Source: Rhodopirellula baltica (lineage in GTDB: Bacteria; Planctomycetota; Planctomycetia; Pirellulales; Pirellulaceae). Taken from it: a DNA stretch of 64,000 nt. The position numbers and the translations under genes are program-made. The notes beneath the pieces were generated by a model. The model ran no database searches. It was not told where the DNA came from and saw only the letters and a list, made by a program, of their open reading frames with translations. Of the stretch, positions 52,485 through 63,100 are shown one piece after another (position 1 is the first letter of the stretch; each line of letters starts with the position of its first letter). The DNA is taken from NCBI GenBank assembly GCA_002901265.1, contig PPHI01000048.1, forward strand, positions 145,511 through 209,510, in the 5' to 3' direction.

Positions 52485-53762
52485 TCATTGGTGATTACGA
52501 AGTTCGGCGATTCGCTGCATGAGGAATCGCCGTTCGGATTGCTGGGTGGTCAGTTCCAAAGCACGTTCAAATGCGGACAAAGCTCGCTTCCGTTTGCCCC
52601 CCCGCCGAAGCAACTCGGCAACTGCGGAATAAGATGGGGCGTATTCCTTAAGCTCCCCACGCTGATGAATAGCTTCGATCAACTCAGCCCCCGCAAGCGG
52701 TTCGTCACGCATCGCAACCGCAACCGCACGATTCAATTCCACCACCGGCGATGCCTCCAAAAGCATCAGGACGTCGTACAACGCGACAATCTGGCGCCAA
52801 TCGGTTTCCGCCGCGAACTTCGCATGCGAATGAACAGCAGAGATCGCTGCTTGAATCGTGTAGCCGCCCACTCGACGGCTGGCGATCGAATCTTCGACCA
52901 ATGCGACTCCTTCGGCAATCAACGCACCGTCCCACTGCGTCCTGTCTTGATCCTCCAGCAACACAAGGTTGCCTTCCGAATCGCTTCTGGCTTTGCGACG
53001 CGATTCATGGAGCAACATCAACGCCAAAAGCCCTTTGACTTCGGGATCCGGGCTCAGGTCCACCAACAGCCTGCCCAGCCGAATCGCTTCTGCAGACAAG
53101 TCGCTACGCGTTAATGAGTCACCGCTGGACGCACAGTAACCTTCATTGAAAATCAAATACACCACCGACAGAACCACATCCAATCGCGACGGCAGTTCCG
53201 ATAGCTCTGGGATTGTGATCGGAATGTTTGCATTGCGAATCTTCGACTTGCCACGAACAATCCGCTGCGACATCGCGGTAGGCGTCGTCAGAAACGCGCT
53301 GGCGATTTCTTCCGTTGTCAGACCACAGACTTCGCGCAGTGTCAAAGGCACCTGAACCATTCGATCGATCGCCGGGTGGCAACAGGTAAAGATCAGACGC
53401 AACCGATCGTCTTCGATGGCTTGGTCGCTTCGCGCGGCGTTCATCGATGCGATGCGACTGATCCGGTCAGAAATCACGCTCGCGTTTTGACCGATCTTTG
53501 CATCACGCCGAATTCGATCAATCGCCTTAAATCGCCCCGTCGAAATCAGCCAGGAAATCGGGTTCTGCGGAATGCCTTCCGTTTGCCATTGGGTCGCCGC
53601 TTGCGTGAAGGCGTCTTGCAACGCATCTTCGGCCAAATCCAAATCGCTCAAACACCTCGCCAGCGAAGCAAAGACCTTGCGTGAGGACTCGCGATAAAGC
53701 TGCTCGATCGTGGTCGCGACAAGGTTTGAGTCACGATTCGATGGGGGCTCGAAATCTTGCAT
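52485..53762 (-). CDS. ECF-type RNA polymerase sigma factor (ECF42-like)
   Basis: A 425-residue sigma factor. The N-terminal sigma-2 domain (LARCLSDLDLAEDALQDAFTQAATQW, then WLISTGRFKAIDRIRRD) and sigma-4 helix-turn-helix (LTLREVCGLTTEEIASAFLTTPTAMSQRIVRGKSKI) are followed by a ~200-residue C-terminal extension with TPR-like helices (LDVVLSVVYLIFNEGY, VELNRAVAVAMRDEPLAG). This is the ECF42 arrangement, whose extension is thought to control activity in place of a classical anti-sigma factor. The DGPF partner gene follows it in the same direction. Target promoters are not evident. Confidence 0.93.
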   Translation of the reverse strand: MQDFEPPSNRDSNLVATTIEQLYRESSRKVFASLARCLSDLDLAEDALQDAFTQAATQWQTEGIPQNPISWLISTGRFKAIDRIRRDAKIGQNASVISDRISRIASMNAARSDQAIEDDRLRLIFTCCHPAIDRMVQVPLTLREVCGLTTEEIASAFLTTPTAMSQRIVRGKSKIRNANIPITIPELSELPSRLDVVLSVVYLIFNEGYCASSGDSLTRSDLSAEAIRLGRLLVDLSPDPEVKGLLALMLLHESRRKARSDSEGNLVLLEDQDRTQWDGALIAEGVALVEDSIASRRVGGYTIQAAISAVHSHAKFAAETDWRQIVALYDVLMLLEASPVVELNRAVAVAMRDEPLAGAELIEAIHQRGELKEYAPSYSAVAELLRRGGKRKRALSAFERALELTTQQSERRFLMQRIAELRNHQ

Positions 53763-53935
53763 TCGGATTCTTGCATACAGCGTGATCTTGCTTAAAGCGT
53801 GAATTCAAAGGTGTCGCCGCTACCCTGCCCCACACCACAACAATCTCCATAGCCTAACTCCCGCCCCAATCGTCGCCAATCCGCTACAATTCGACGACAA
53901 CACGCACGCTTTCGCGACACCCACAACGAATCCAA

Positions 53936-55225
53936 ATGAAACTGCCAATCGAGCTGAAACAACGATCTGGAATCATTCGGTCCTGCCTGTTTCACCTTTC
54001 CCTGGGAATGTCGACCCTCGGATTGTCCGCCACAACGTTGCCAGCGGCGGACTGGTTAGGGTTTCGAGGCGACGGACGATCGTTTGCACCAGAATCTAAC
54101 ACGCCTGCCGAATTTGATTCGGAGAGTGGAAAAAACATCGCTTGGCGTGTCGCCACGGCGGGACGAGGGATCGGCGGCCCTTTGGTAATCGGCGAACAGG
54201 TTTTTGTCACCAGTTGCGGTGGTGAGGACGAACGCGATTTGTATGTCGAATCTTATTCGACAAAAGACGGTTCACCGATTTGGTCGCGCCCCATGCGAGC
54301 GACGGGACGACCGTTCACACATCCAACCAGTTCGAACGCGTCCCCGACGCCCGCCAGTGACGGAGAAAACATCGTCGCGTTGTTCAGCAGTTGTGACTTG
54401 GTTTGTTACGACGTTGCTGGCCATCTGAAATGGTATCGTGCACTTGCGATCGACCATCCGAAGACGGGCAACGACATCAGCATGAGCAGCTCCCCAGCGG
54501 TCGTCGACGGCGTGGTAGTCGTGCAGCTCGAAAATCAAGGTGATTCGTTTGCCGCCGGGATCGACATCGAAACGGGCAAAACCTTGTGGACCAATCAGCG
54601 CGCCGCATCATCGAATTGGTCGTCACCACAACCGGTGCTGGTCGACGAACGTCGCTGGCTGGTTTCAATGCACAATGGTCGCGGGATTGACTTGGTTGAT
54701 CCGCGCACCGGCGAAACCGTCAAGCACTTCGATGCCTCTGGTGATGGCACCGCCTCCGCAACGTACGCAGCTCCCTACGTCATTGTGCCTGGTCAATCGA
54801 CGACCGCAATTCGGGTCGCGTCGGCGGACTTCGACGACAAATCGAATACCGACGTCAACGCTGAGATCCAATGGGAAAGCAGCAAGCTTCGTCCACAACG
54901 TTGTAGCCCCGTCGCATCAAACGACCGTGTTTACATGTCGCGTGGATCAGTCCTGATCGCTGGCTCGATCAGCGACGGATCAGTGCTTTGGCAGGAGAGA
55001 CTGGGAAAGCTCGAAAACGTCTGGGCGACCCCCGTGTTAACAGAAACGGGGATCTACATCGTTTCGTCCGACGGCACCGTGATGGTCGTCGCTGATAAAG
55101 GCGATGAGGGAGAAGTCATCGGCGAATCAAAACTCGGTGAATCCGTCCTGGCCAGTCCTGCCGTCAGCAATGATGCGTTGTACTTCCGAAGCGAATATGG
55201 CCTCATCAAGGTCGCAAAAGAATAA
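53936..55225 (+). CDS. Exported PQQ-like beta-propeller protein (second copy)
   Basis: A 429-residue exported protein with a signal peptide (FHLSLGMSTLGLSATTLPAA) and the motif WLGFRGDGRS. Propeller repeats such as DLYVESYSTKDGSPIW, LVCYDVAGHLKWYRAL, FAAGIDIETGKTLW and GSISDGSVLWQERLG cover the chain. It is related to the propeller at 1015 but from a separate branch, and again has PQQ-binding-like WD40 structure without proof of cofactor. It is convergent with the sulfatase at 55326 and is not in an operon with other genes. Confidence 0.85.
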   Translation: MKLPIELKQRSGIIRSCLFHLSLGMSTLGLSATTLPAADWLGFRGDGRSFAPESNTPAEFDSESGKNIAWRVATAGRGIGGPLVIGEQVFVTSCGGEDERDLYVESYSTKDGSPIWSRPMRATGRPFTHPTSSNASPTPASDGENIVALFSSCDLVCYDVAGHLKWYRALAIDHPKTGNDISMSSSPAVVDGVVVVQLENQGDSFAAGIDIETGKTLWTNQRAASSNWSSPQPVLVDERRWLVSMHNGRGIDLVDPRTGETVKHFDASGDGTASATYAAPYVIVPGQSTTAIRVASADFDDKSNTDVNAEIQWESSKLRPQRCSPVASNDRVYMSRGSVLIAGSISDGSVLWQERLGKLENVWATPVLTETGIYIVSSDGTVMVVADKGDEGEVIGESKLGESVLASPAVSNDALYFRSEYGLIKVAKE

Positions 55226-55325
55226 GACAGTGGTCGGCCGAACTTCTCTGTGTTGGCCGATCCCAATTGCCATTTTGTGACGAAGCCGGAGCCTCGTCAC
55301 GAAATCGGAACCGAATTTGATCGAG

Positions 55326-56933
55326 CTATTTTGCTTCGCGGTTGATTGGCTCTTCCACCACGATTGACTTTGGAAAATCAGCCGCCTGATTGCCACCTTG
55401 GTCATCCCAGCGTTTGTTCTGGCTGCCGCCTTTGGGCTGATTCATTGGGATCTCCATTCCTCCCGCATCACCCAACATCTCGTACAGCTTGTCCTCCATT
55501 TCTTTGGCGACTGATTTGTAGTCCGGGTTTTTGATCAGATTCTTCGTTTCCCCCGGATCCGTCGTCAAGTCGTACAGTTCGTCGACATCCCAAAGGCCAT
55601 AGTAGGTGATGTACTTGAACCGATCGCCACGCAATGCAAACTGCGTCGGCGACTGCGGAAAATTCTTTTCCCAGTAATAGACGTACAAGAAGTGGTCACG
55701 CCACGGCATCTCGGGTTTGTTGGGTAGCTCCAAGAAACTCTTTCCGTCCATGTACTCGGGTGTCTGCAAACCGGCGGCGTGCAACACAGTCGGACCAACG
55801 TCGATATTGCCGATCACTTTTTCTACAACGGTGCCGCCTTTATAGAGGTCCGGACACTGCATCATCATCGGCACCCGAATCGACTCTTCGTAGGACACAC
55901 GCTTGTCAATCAATCCGTGCTCGCCCCACATGAAGCCATTGTCGCCCATGTAAACGACCAGCGTTTCGTCGTGGATGCCCATCTTTTTCAGTTGGTCTAG
56001 AACCCGGCCAACGCTATCGTCGACGGCCAACATCGATTCACAGTAACGACGGTAGAGGTAATCCAACCCTTTGTCGCTGTGGTACGAAAAATCGATCCCG
56101 TGCCAACTGTTGCGTTGATCGCGGACCCAACGTGGCGCGTCGTTTTCGGCGCTGATTTCATTGCCGCGAGGCAGGAAACTCAAGTCGGCATCGGCATAGC
56201 GATCTTTGTGTCGTTCCGCCGGAGTAAAGTTCGCGTGGACCGCCTTGTGTGACAAATACAAAAAGAACGGCTTGTCCTTCGATCGAGTGTCTAGCCAGTC
56301 AACCGCATAGTCAGTCAACTCGTCGGTGATGTAGCCCTTTTGCTTTACACGTTTGCCGTTTACGTTCAACGTGTATTTAGGACCGGGCGGCAAATAGTTT
56401 CCTTGTCCACGGAAGCTAATCCAATGATCGAATCCGGGACGCGGATCGTCATGTGCGCCGCCCATGTGCCACTTGCCGATGAAGGCGGTGTCGTATCCGG
56501 CACGCTGAAGATACTGCGGAAAGAAAACCGTGCCTTCGGGGACCAACCGGTTGTTGTCGATCACGCGGTGCTTGTGGGTATACAAGCCGGTCAAAATTGA
56601 CGCGCGGCTTGGCGAGCACAAACTGGTCGTCACAAATGCGTTCTTCAAGTGGACGCCGTTGGACGCCAGTGAATCGAGGTGCGGCGTCTCAAGAAAGGGG
56701 TGCCCCATAAAACCCATCGCGTCGTAACGATGGTCGTCTGTCAATATGAACACGACGTTTCGGGGCTTGATGCCCTCACGCTGTGGGGTCGAAGCCAGTT
56801 CGGCTGCTCGCAGAGCCGCCGAATCGACTTGGGACAGCAGTGCGACCAAACCGAATGCGAGAAATACGGTTGCCGGTGCGAGGAGAAAGCGGGAAAGACT
56901 GCGGAAGGGATGTAGCGGCATATCGCTCTTCAT
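55326..56933 (-). CDS. Exported sulfatase (type I, formylglycine-dependent), second copy
   Basis: A 535-residue exported sulfatase. From the ATG at 56933 the signal anchor is RFLLAPATVFLAFGLVALL, then NVVFILTDDHRYD and the formylglycine signature CSPSRASILTG (Cys106), followed by FIGKWHMGG and LVVYMGDNGFMWGEHG. The full-length alkaline-phosphatase-like fold is present. It is a classical CSPSR type and so a clearer substrate for formylglycine-generating enzyme than the sulfatase at 2307. ATG at 56921 is an equally possible start. The gene is divergent from sufU. Likely substrate: sulfated polysaccharide; not determined. Confidence 0.92.
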   Translation of the reverse strand: MKSDMPLHPFRSLSRFLLAPATVFLAFGLVALLSQVDSAALRAAELASTPQREGIKPRNVVFILTDDHRYDAMGFMGHPFLETPHLDSLASNGVHLKNAFVTTSLCSPSRASILTGLYTHKHRVIDNNRLVPEGTVFFPQYLQRAGYDTAFIGKWHMGGAHDDPRPGFDHWISFRGQGNYLPPGPKYTLNVNGKRVKQKGYITDELTDYAVDWLDTRSKDKPFFLYLSHKAVHANFTPAERHKDRYADADLSFLPRGNEISAENDAPRWVRDQRNSWHGIDFSYHSDKGLDYLYRRYCESMLAVDDSVGRVLDQLKKMGIHDETLVVYMGDNGFMWGEHGLIDKRVSYEESIRVPMMMQCPDLYKGGTVVEKVIGNIDVGPTVLHAAGLQTPEYMDGKSFLELPNKPEMPWRDHFLYVYYWEKNFPQSPTQFALRGDRFKYITYYGLWDVDELYDLTTDPGETKNLIKNPDYKSVAKEMEDKLYEMLGDAGGMEIPMNQPKGGSQNKRWDDQGGNQAADFPKSIVVEEPINREAK

Positions 56934-57105
56934 TAGCGGGGGGAGGGAAAGCCAGAAAAGGCGGTGCCCCCATCTTAACCGAACCCAAAGGCCTTGAGCC
57001 CGTCTTGAACGGTAAGGAACCAAGGGCGTGTCCGTCGACCGACGTCGGAATTTACGACGAATGGGGGACTCGTCGATTTTTAACAACGAGCGTAGACTTA
57101 AATAG

Positions 57106-57134
57106 CAGCCTGCTGGCCTATGGCATGCAGGCTG
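57106..57134. promoter_or_regulatory. Inverted repeat in the 5' region of sufU
   Basis: CAGCCTGC (57106-57113) and GCAGGCTG (57127-57134) are perfect 8-bp arms around a 13-nt loop, ~78 bp upstream of the sufU start. TAGACTTAAATAG just before the left arm is AT-rich and might be a -10 region. It may be a regulator site or a leader hairpin for the iron-sulfur genes. Confidence 0.4.
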
Positions 57135-57211
57135 ACTCCGAATTTTGATTCCCCGCCGGATTGGCGTGTCCTTCGACGATCCGGCTTTGCACGACACTCG
57201 TGACTTTTGCG

Positions 57212-57655
57212 ATGGCTAACGAGCAGGATATTTACGAAGAACACGTTCTAGACCACTACGAGGACCCTTATCACCGCGGGTTCCTCGAGAACGCTACGCA
57301 CGAGCACCAGGGAAAAAACCCGCTGTGCGGCGACGTGATCGAAATCTATCTGCGCCTGGACAGCGAAGGCCGGGTCAGTGAAGCGTGGTTCGAAGGCGAA
57401 GGTTGCGTGATCAGCCAAGCCTCGGCATCGATGCTGATCGAGAAAGTCGAAGGCAAAACGGCAGAGGAAGTCCGCGAGTTCTCAGCCAACGAAATGCTGG
57501 AACTGTTCGGTCCCAAGCTGACTCCCAATCGCCAAAAGTGCTGCCTGCTCTCTTGGCGGGTACTTCAGTCGGCACTGCACTCGCCGATCGGTGAAGACGG
57601 CGATGATGAAGACGACCCAAATTTTGGCGGTCCGAGCTTGGGTGAGGAGAGCTAG
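57212..57655 (+). CDS. sufU: SufU/NifU-like iron-sulfur assembly protein
   Basis: Zinc-dependent sulfur acceptor that takes sulfur from SufS for iron-sulfur cluster assembly. The 147-residue protein has the start NEQDIYEEHVLDHYEDPYHRG and the metal ligands Cys39, Asp41 (NPLCGD), Cys65 (GEGCVISQASASML) and Cys110/111 (RQKCCLLSW). The C-terminal tail is acidic (EDGDDEDD). The ATG at 57212 is chosen over the earlier ATG at 57161, since the start of the fold is at residue 1 here. It is 3 nt from the sufS start, so the pair is an operon. Confidence 0.92.
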   Translation: MANEQDIYEEHVLDHYEDPYHRGFLENATHEHQGKNPLCGDVIEIYLRLDSEGRVSEAWFEGEGCVISQASASMLIEKVEGKTAEEVREFSANEMLELFGPKLTPNRQKCCLLSWRVLQSALHSPIGEDGDDEDDPNFGGPSLGEES

Positions 57656-57658
57656 GCA

Positions 57659-58926
<1,268 letters not shown>

Positions 58927-58956
58927 CTCTGCGTTTGAATGGTTGCCAACAAATTA

Positions 58957-58989
58957 AAAGGCCGTTGATCATCGCGATCAACGGCCTTT
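58957..58989. terminator. Bidirectional hairpin terminator after sufS
   Basis: AAAGGCCGTTGATC and GATCAACGGCCTTT are perfect 14-bp arms around a 5-nt loop (ATCGC), with an A-run before and a T-rich stretch (GTTGTTTT) after. It stands between the convergent sufS and TlpA-like genes. Confidence 0.9.
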
Positions 58990-59020
58990 GTTGTTTTCGT
59001 GACCACTTCGAAAAAGCGGA

Positions 59021-60085
59021 CTAGTTGGTGACTTCTTCCGCAGCCGCCGGCTCTTCGGCGGGTTCAACAGGACCGAGCAATTTGGCAAGCTGTTTGCCCA
59101 GCTCATCCCCACGGGCGTTCAGCGAAACGACCTTGCCCTCTTTGTCGACCAGCCAAACCGATGGGATCGCGTTGATGCCGTACTCGACGGCCATCGGATG
59201 CTTCCAACCGGCGTCCTCTTTAAACAAGTTCACCCAAGGCACATCCTCTTTGGCGATGTAGGCTTCCAATCGTTCACGATCGGTATCCAAGCTAATGCCT
59301 ACGACGTCGAACCCTTTGTCGTGATAAAGGTCATAGTTTTTGCGGACGTTGGGAGCTTCGGCGATACAGGGTCCGCACCAAGTCGCCCAGAAGTCAACCA
59401 AGACAACTTTGCCGCGGTAGGAATCCCAGTCAAATGCCTCGCCATCGACCAAGTCACCTACCAAACTGATTTCCTGTCCGAGCAGCGCCAAGCGTTTTGC
59501 GGACGATTCAAATCGTGCCTGATAACTTCGCAGCTGAGCGTTATCGGTGTCTCGCAGCATGTCGGCAAAGGTTTCATTGGCCTCCAAGGCGACTTGCGGA
59601 TCGCCCATCCGTTCCAAATATGTCGCCAATGCCATCGCATTGGATAGGTTGGGGCGTGCTTCGCCCTCGTCCAAGATGATTTGCAACTGACGCTTGGTCA
59701 GGGCCAACAGATCGCGCTGTGCTTCCGGAGTCGCATCGGCAACTTCGCGAATTCGTGCCGGCAGCACCAGCTTCGCAGCGAGGGCGAAATGGCGGTCGGA
59801 TAGGTCTCCGTCGCTAGCCAGAATCTTTTCCGATGCCGATCGCATGGCATCGTTTATTTTCGATTGTGCCTGGTTGAACTGTCGATTGAGTTCAGTCTGC
59901 AATTCGTCCAGCTCGTCGACATAGTCAACCAACTCGTCCAAATCACCCTCGGGGACTTCGAATTCGCCGATGTCAATCATCGTCGTTGGTTGGGATGTCG
60001 TTTCCTTTTCGGCTTCTTGTGCTGGCGCGGGAGAAGCCGCCAAGACTGCTGCCACGATCAACGACAAGAATTTTCCTTGGCTCAT
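59021..60085 (-). CDS. TlpA/ResA-like thioredoxin-domain protein
   Basis: A 354-residue exported protein with a signal peptide (FLSLIVAAVLAASPAPA). Residues ~35-200 are helical and acidic (EGDLDELVDYVDELDELQTELNRQF), and the C-terminal 150 residues are a TlpA-like thioredoxin fold with redox motif WATWCGPC (Cys237, Cys240), VVGISLDTDRERLEAYI and INAIPSVWLVDKEG. This suggests a periplasmic thiol reductant or peroxiredoxin partner. An acidic end (EPAEEPAAAEE) follows. The ATG at 60085 is preferred to the upstream 60166 because it starts the signal peptide. Confidence 0.88.
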   Translation of the reverse strand: MSQGKFLSLIVAAVLAASPAPAQEAEKETTSQPTTMIDIGEFEVPEGDLDELVDYVDELDELQTELNRQFNQAQSKINDAMRSASEKILASDGDLSDRHFALAAKLVLPARIREVADATPEAQRDLLALTKRQLQIILDEGEARPNLSNAMALATYLERMGDPQVALEANETFADMLRDTDNAQLRSYQARFESSAKRLALLGQEISLVGDLVDGEAFDWDSYRGKVVLVDFWATWCGPCIAEAPNVRKNYDLYHDKGFDVVGISLDTDRERLEAYIAKEDVPWVNLFKEDAGWKHPMAVEYGINAIPSVWLVDKEGKVVSLNARGDELGKQLAKLLGPVEPAEEPAAAEEVTN

Positions 60086-60347
60086 CGCAATACCTTTTCG
60101 GTGTTTGTAAGAGACGGATGGGGCGAACCAGCGGTCCGCCAACTTCAGAATAACAAGTGTTGTCAAGATGGCCGCCTAAGGAGATTGAAATTCGTTGTCA
60201 ATCTCATGTAGTCGACCCACCGCAGCGGGTTTTCTGTTCACCATTTATGGGGCAATTTCACGCGAAGGGGTTGCCGAGTTCCGGCGATGATAAGATGGGG
60301 GTCCCTTCCCCACCTCAACTCCCCTTTTGTGAAACGGTTACCCAACC

Positions 60348-61409
60348 ATGGCACACTCGCTTTCTCGACGGCGATTTCTTGTCGCCACCGCTGCTGCGGC
60401 CCCAGCTATCGTGACCGCCAAACGTACCGCCGCCCAAAACTTGGTCGGACAAGGTGACTATCAGTTTCAGTACCAGCATGCTTGGCCGCAGCTCCCCGAC
60501 AAGTACCACTGGCAAACGACACACAACGTCACCGTGGATCCAGACAACCGGCTTTATGTGATTCACGAAGGCAAATCCAATCTTGCCGACCATCCATCGA
60601 TCTTTGTCTTTGATGAAGACGGTCGGTTTATCAAAGCATTCGGAGAACAGTTTCAAGGCGGCGGTCACGGTTTGGATATCCGCGTCGAAGACGGCACGCC
60701 CTACCTTTACGTCTCGGCCTACCAACATCTGAAAACGATCTGCAAACTGACTCTTGATGGCGAAGTCGTCTGGCAACGTTTTGCCCCAATGAAATCAGGA
60801 CGCTATGCCGATGGTGAATCGACAAACCCACAAGGCGTTTGGGGACGTGACCGATTTATGCCGACGAACTTTGCCTTTCTCGACAATGGTGATTTTCTTG
60901 TCGCCGACGGATACGGCGCTTATGTCGTGCACCAATACGACGTCGATGGACATTGGAAAGGTTTCTTCGGCGGTGCCGGTGATGGACAGGGCACCTTCAA
61001 CCTTCCACACGGAATCTGGATTGATCGACGGGCCGATTCGCAATCGATTGTCGTTGCAGATCGTGCGCACAACACGCTGCAAGTCTTTGATATCGATCAC
61101 AACTATCAAACGACGATCGACGGTTTCGGGTTGCCTGCCAACATCGACACACATGGAGAACTGATGTTGGTTCCAGAACTCGTCGCGCGCGTGTCATTGC
61201 TGGACGCGAACTACCAATCGGTTGCCACTTTGGGCGATGACCGCGAACGAGTTTCCGCCGATTCGAAACGTGCGATTCGATCGGATCCACGAAAATGGCA
61301 AGATGGAAAATTCGTCCATCCGCATGACGCCTGTTTCGACAAGCACGGAAACATCATTGTCGCCGAGTGGGTCGCAACCGGCCGCGTCACCAAACTGACG
61401 CGGGTATGA
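60348..61409 (+). CDS. Tat-exported NHL-repeat beta-propeller protein
   Basis: A 353-residue protein with a Tat signal (LSRRRFLVATAAAAPAI) and six-bladed NHL-type repeats: PDNRLYVIHEGKSN, SIFVFDEDGRFIKAFGEQF, NGDFLVADGYGAYVV, VVADRAHNTLQVFDID and NIIVAEWVATGRVTKL. NHL propellers bind proteins or act as lyases (peptidyl-alpha-hydroxyglycine alpha-amidating lyase has the same fold); no catalytic signature identifies this one. It lies 262 nt after the divergent TlpA-like gene and ends 85 nt before the convergent rhomboid gene. Confidence 0.85.
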   Translation: MAHSLSRRRFLVATAAAAPAIVTAKRTAAQNLVGQGDYQFQYQHAWPQLPDKYHWQTTHNVTVDPDNRLYVIHEGKSNLADHPSIFVFDEDGRFIKAFGEQFQGGGHGLDIRVEDGTPYLYVSAYQHLKTICKLTLDGEVVWQRFAPMKSGRYADGESTNPQGVWGRDRFMPTNFAFLDNGDFLVADGYGAYVVHQYDVDGHWKGFFGGAGDGQGTFNLPHGIWIDRRADSQSIVVADRAHNTLQVFDIDHNYQTTIDGFGLPANIDTHGELMLVPELVARVSLLDANYQSVATLGDDRERVSADSKRAIRSDPRKWQDGKFVHPHDACFDKHGNIIVAEWVATGRVTKLTRV

Positions 61410-61493
61410 CAAAGATCTCTCCCAATCGAATTCGATTCGCTGTCGACAGTCTTTCGCGTCATGACGGATGACGCGAGTTGCGGCGGTACGTGC

Positions 61494-62273
61494 CTAGCGT
61501 CGATAGCTTCGCGTTCGATGCCACGATCGATCGACTGATTGCTCGCGGCCGAACACGAACGGCTTGGCCAACACTAATCCGGCGATAAATCCGCCGACAT
61601 GGGCACCATAGGCAACGCCACCTTCGCTGCTTCCTAGCAACCCCAGCCCACTGACAACTTGGAACAAAAACCAAATTCCGACCGCCACATAGGCAGGGAC
61701 TTCCGTCACGATTCGCAATAACAGTACGGTGACGCGGCGTTGTGGGTGCAATAAAACGTAGCCTCCCATCACCCCTGAAATCGCACCTGAGGCGCCTAGA
61801 CTGGGTATCAAAGCGGACTCTCCCAGGCGGCTGACCGCGACGTGGACAAGGGACCCGATCAAGCCCGTCAGGAGATAAAAAACGAGGTACCTACCGCGTC
61901 CCATCGCGTTTTCAAGGTTGTCGCCAAAAATCCATAGAAACCACATATTGCCCAGCAAATGCGCGACCGATCCGTGCATGAACATTGCTGTGATCAAAGT
62001 CAGATAAACCGGGATGGGCGTCGATTTCAGCCCCGGTTGACGGACCTGCATTTGCCCTTGTGATGTCGCGATCTCGAACACGCGATCTTCGGTTTGATAG
62101 TCTTCCCCGCTGATGATTTCCGCCGGAACGACGGAATATGCCAACGTAAAGTCATCGTTTTGGCCCATGCCTTGCAGGAACACAAAGATCACGATGTTGA
62201 CGACAATCAATGCGATATTCAACCAAGGGAAAATGGTCCGATCTGAATTGTCGTCATGAATGGGAAGTACCAT
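61494..62273 (-). CDS. Rhomboid-family intramembrane serine protease
   Basis: A 259-residue protease of the inner membrane with six or so helices and the catalytic dyad: Ser162 in GASGAISGVMGGY and His225 in AYGAHVGGFIAG. The region ITAMFMHGSVAHLLGNMWFLWIFG has the conserved HxxxN motif (His105, Asn109) that forms the oxyanion site. Residues 48-88 form a hydrophilic loop before the core, longer than in GlpG. Substrate unknown. It is divergent from the LpxH-like gene with 62 bp between the starts. Confidence 0.93.
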   Translation of the reverse strand: MVLPIHDDNSDRTIFPWLNIALIVVNIVIFVFLQGMGQNDDFTLAYSVVPAEIISGEDYQTEDRVFEIATSQGQMQVRQPGLKSTPIPVYLTLITAMFMHGSVAHLLGNMWFLWIFGDNLENAMGRGRYLVFYLLTGLIGSLVHVAVSRLGESALIPSLGASGAISGVMGGYVLLHPQRRVTVLLLRIVTEVPAYVAVGIWFLFQVVSGLGLLGSSEGGVAYGAHVGGFIAGLVLAKPFVFGREQSVDRSWHRTRSYRR

Positions 62274-62335
62274 TGCGTGATGATCGCCTCTTGCTCAACA
62301 GGGTTGGATTCAGTTCAACGACGAAGTGATGACTG

Positions 62336-63088
62336 ATGGATAGTATGAACGAGAACAGATACGGCGGAAGTTATTTCGTTTCAGACCTTCACCTTTTCTC
62401 TCGTCGATCGACCGGCGACCGAATCGTCGAACAACTTTATCAGAAGGCGTCTTGTGGCCATACGGTCGTTCTGGGAGGCGATATCTTCGATTTCAAGTGG
62501 AGCTCCGATCCCTGTCCCGAAAACACACTCAATCGGGCCGAACGCTGGATCGAAGATCTGGTTGCCGAACGCCCTGAATGCGAGTTTCACTACATCTTGG
62601 GCAACCACGACTCACACCCTACCTTTGTGGATCGACTTCAAAGATTGACCAACCGCCTAGAGAATTTCCAGTGGCATCGCTACTTCGTACGACTCGACCA
62701 CTGCCTGTTTTTGCACGGTGATGTCGCCGACGGTTCACTCGAACACGCCGTCTTAGACGCTCGCCGCGAACGAATGGAAAAAAAGAAACGTCGACATCCG
62801 GTGTGGCACTACGCCTATGACTTGGCGATTCATGCGAAGCTACACCGGCTGGCAATCCTGTCGATCCGAGAACTCGTCGTACTGAGCCGCATTCGTGAAT
62901 ACGCTGACCAGATCGGTCAGGGGCCCGAGTCAGGCGTGCACGATGTCTATTTTGGACACACGCACTTCGATCTGGACGGCGTTGACTATCAAGGCATGAC
63001 GTTTCACAACGGCGGGGCCGCGATCAAAGGCTTGAGGTTCCGGATCGTCGACGCGTCCTTGAATTCCCCCGCAACGATCCGAGCGTAG
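62336..63088 (+). CDS. LpxH-like metallophosphoesterase
   Basis: A 250-residue phosphoesterase with the calcineurin-like motifs VSDLHLF, GGDIFDF, LGNHDSH, LHGDVAD and FGHTHFD, and helices between them (LDARRERMEKKKRRHPVWHY). This order matches UDP-2,3-diacylglucosamine pyrophosphatase (LpxH), an enzyme of lipid A synthesis, though the exact substrate is not proven. Together with the LptF/G-like permease at 45133 it supports an outer membrane with lipid A-like glycolipids. The ATG at 62336 is followed by a second at 62345; either fits. Confidence 0.83.
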   Translation: MDSMNENRYGGSYFVSDLHLFSRRSTGDRIVEQLYQKASCGHTVVLGGDIFDFKWSSDPCPENTLNRAERWIEDLVAERPECEFHYILGNHDSHPTFVDRLQRLTNRLENFQWHRYFVRLDHCLFLHGDVADGSLEHAVLDARRERMEKKKRRHPVWHYAYDLAIHAKLHRLAILSIRELVVLSRIREYADQIGQGPESGVHDVYFGHTHFDLDGVDYQGMTFHNGGAAIKGLRFRIVDASLNSPATIRA

Positions 63089-63100
63089 GCCGCCGCGTTC

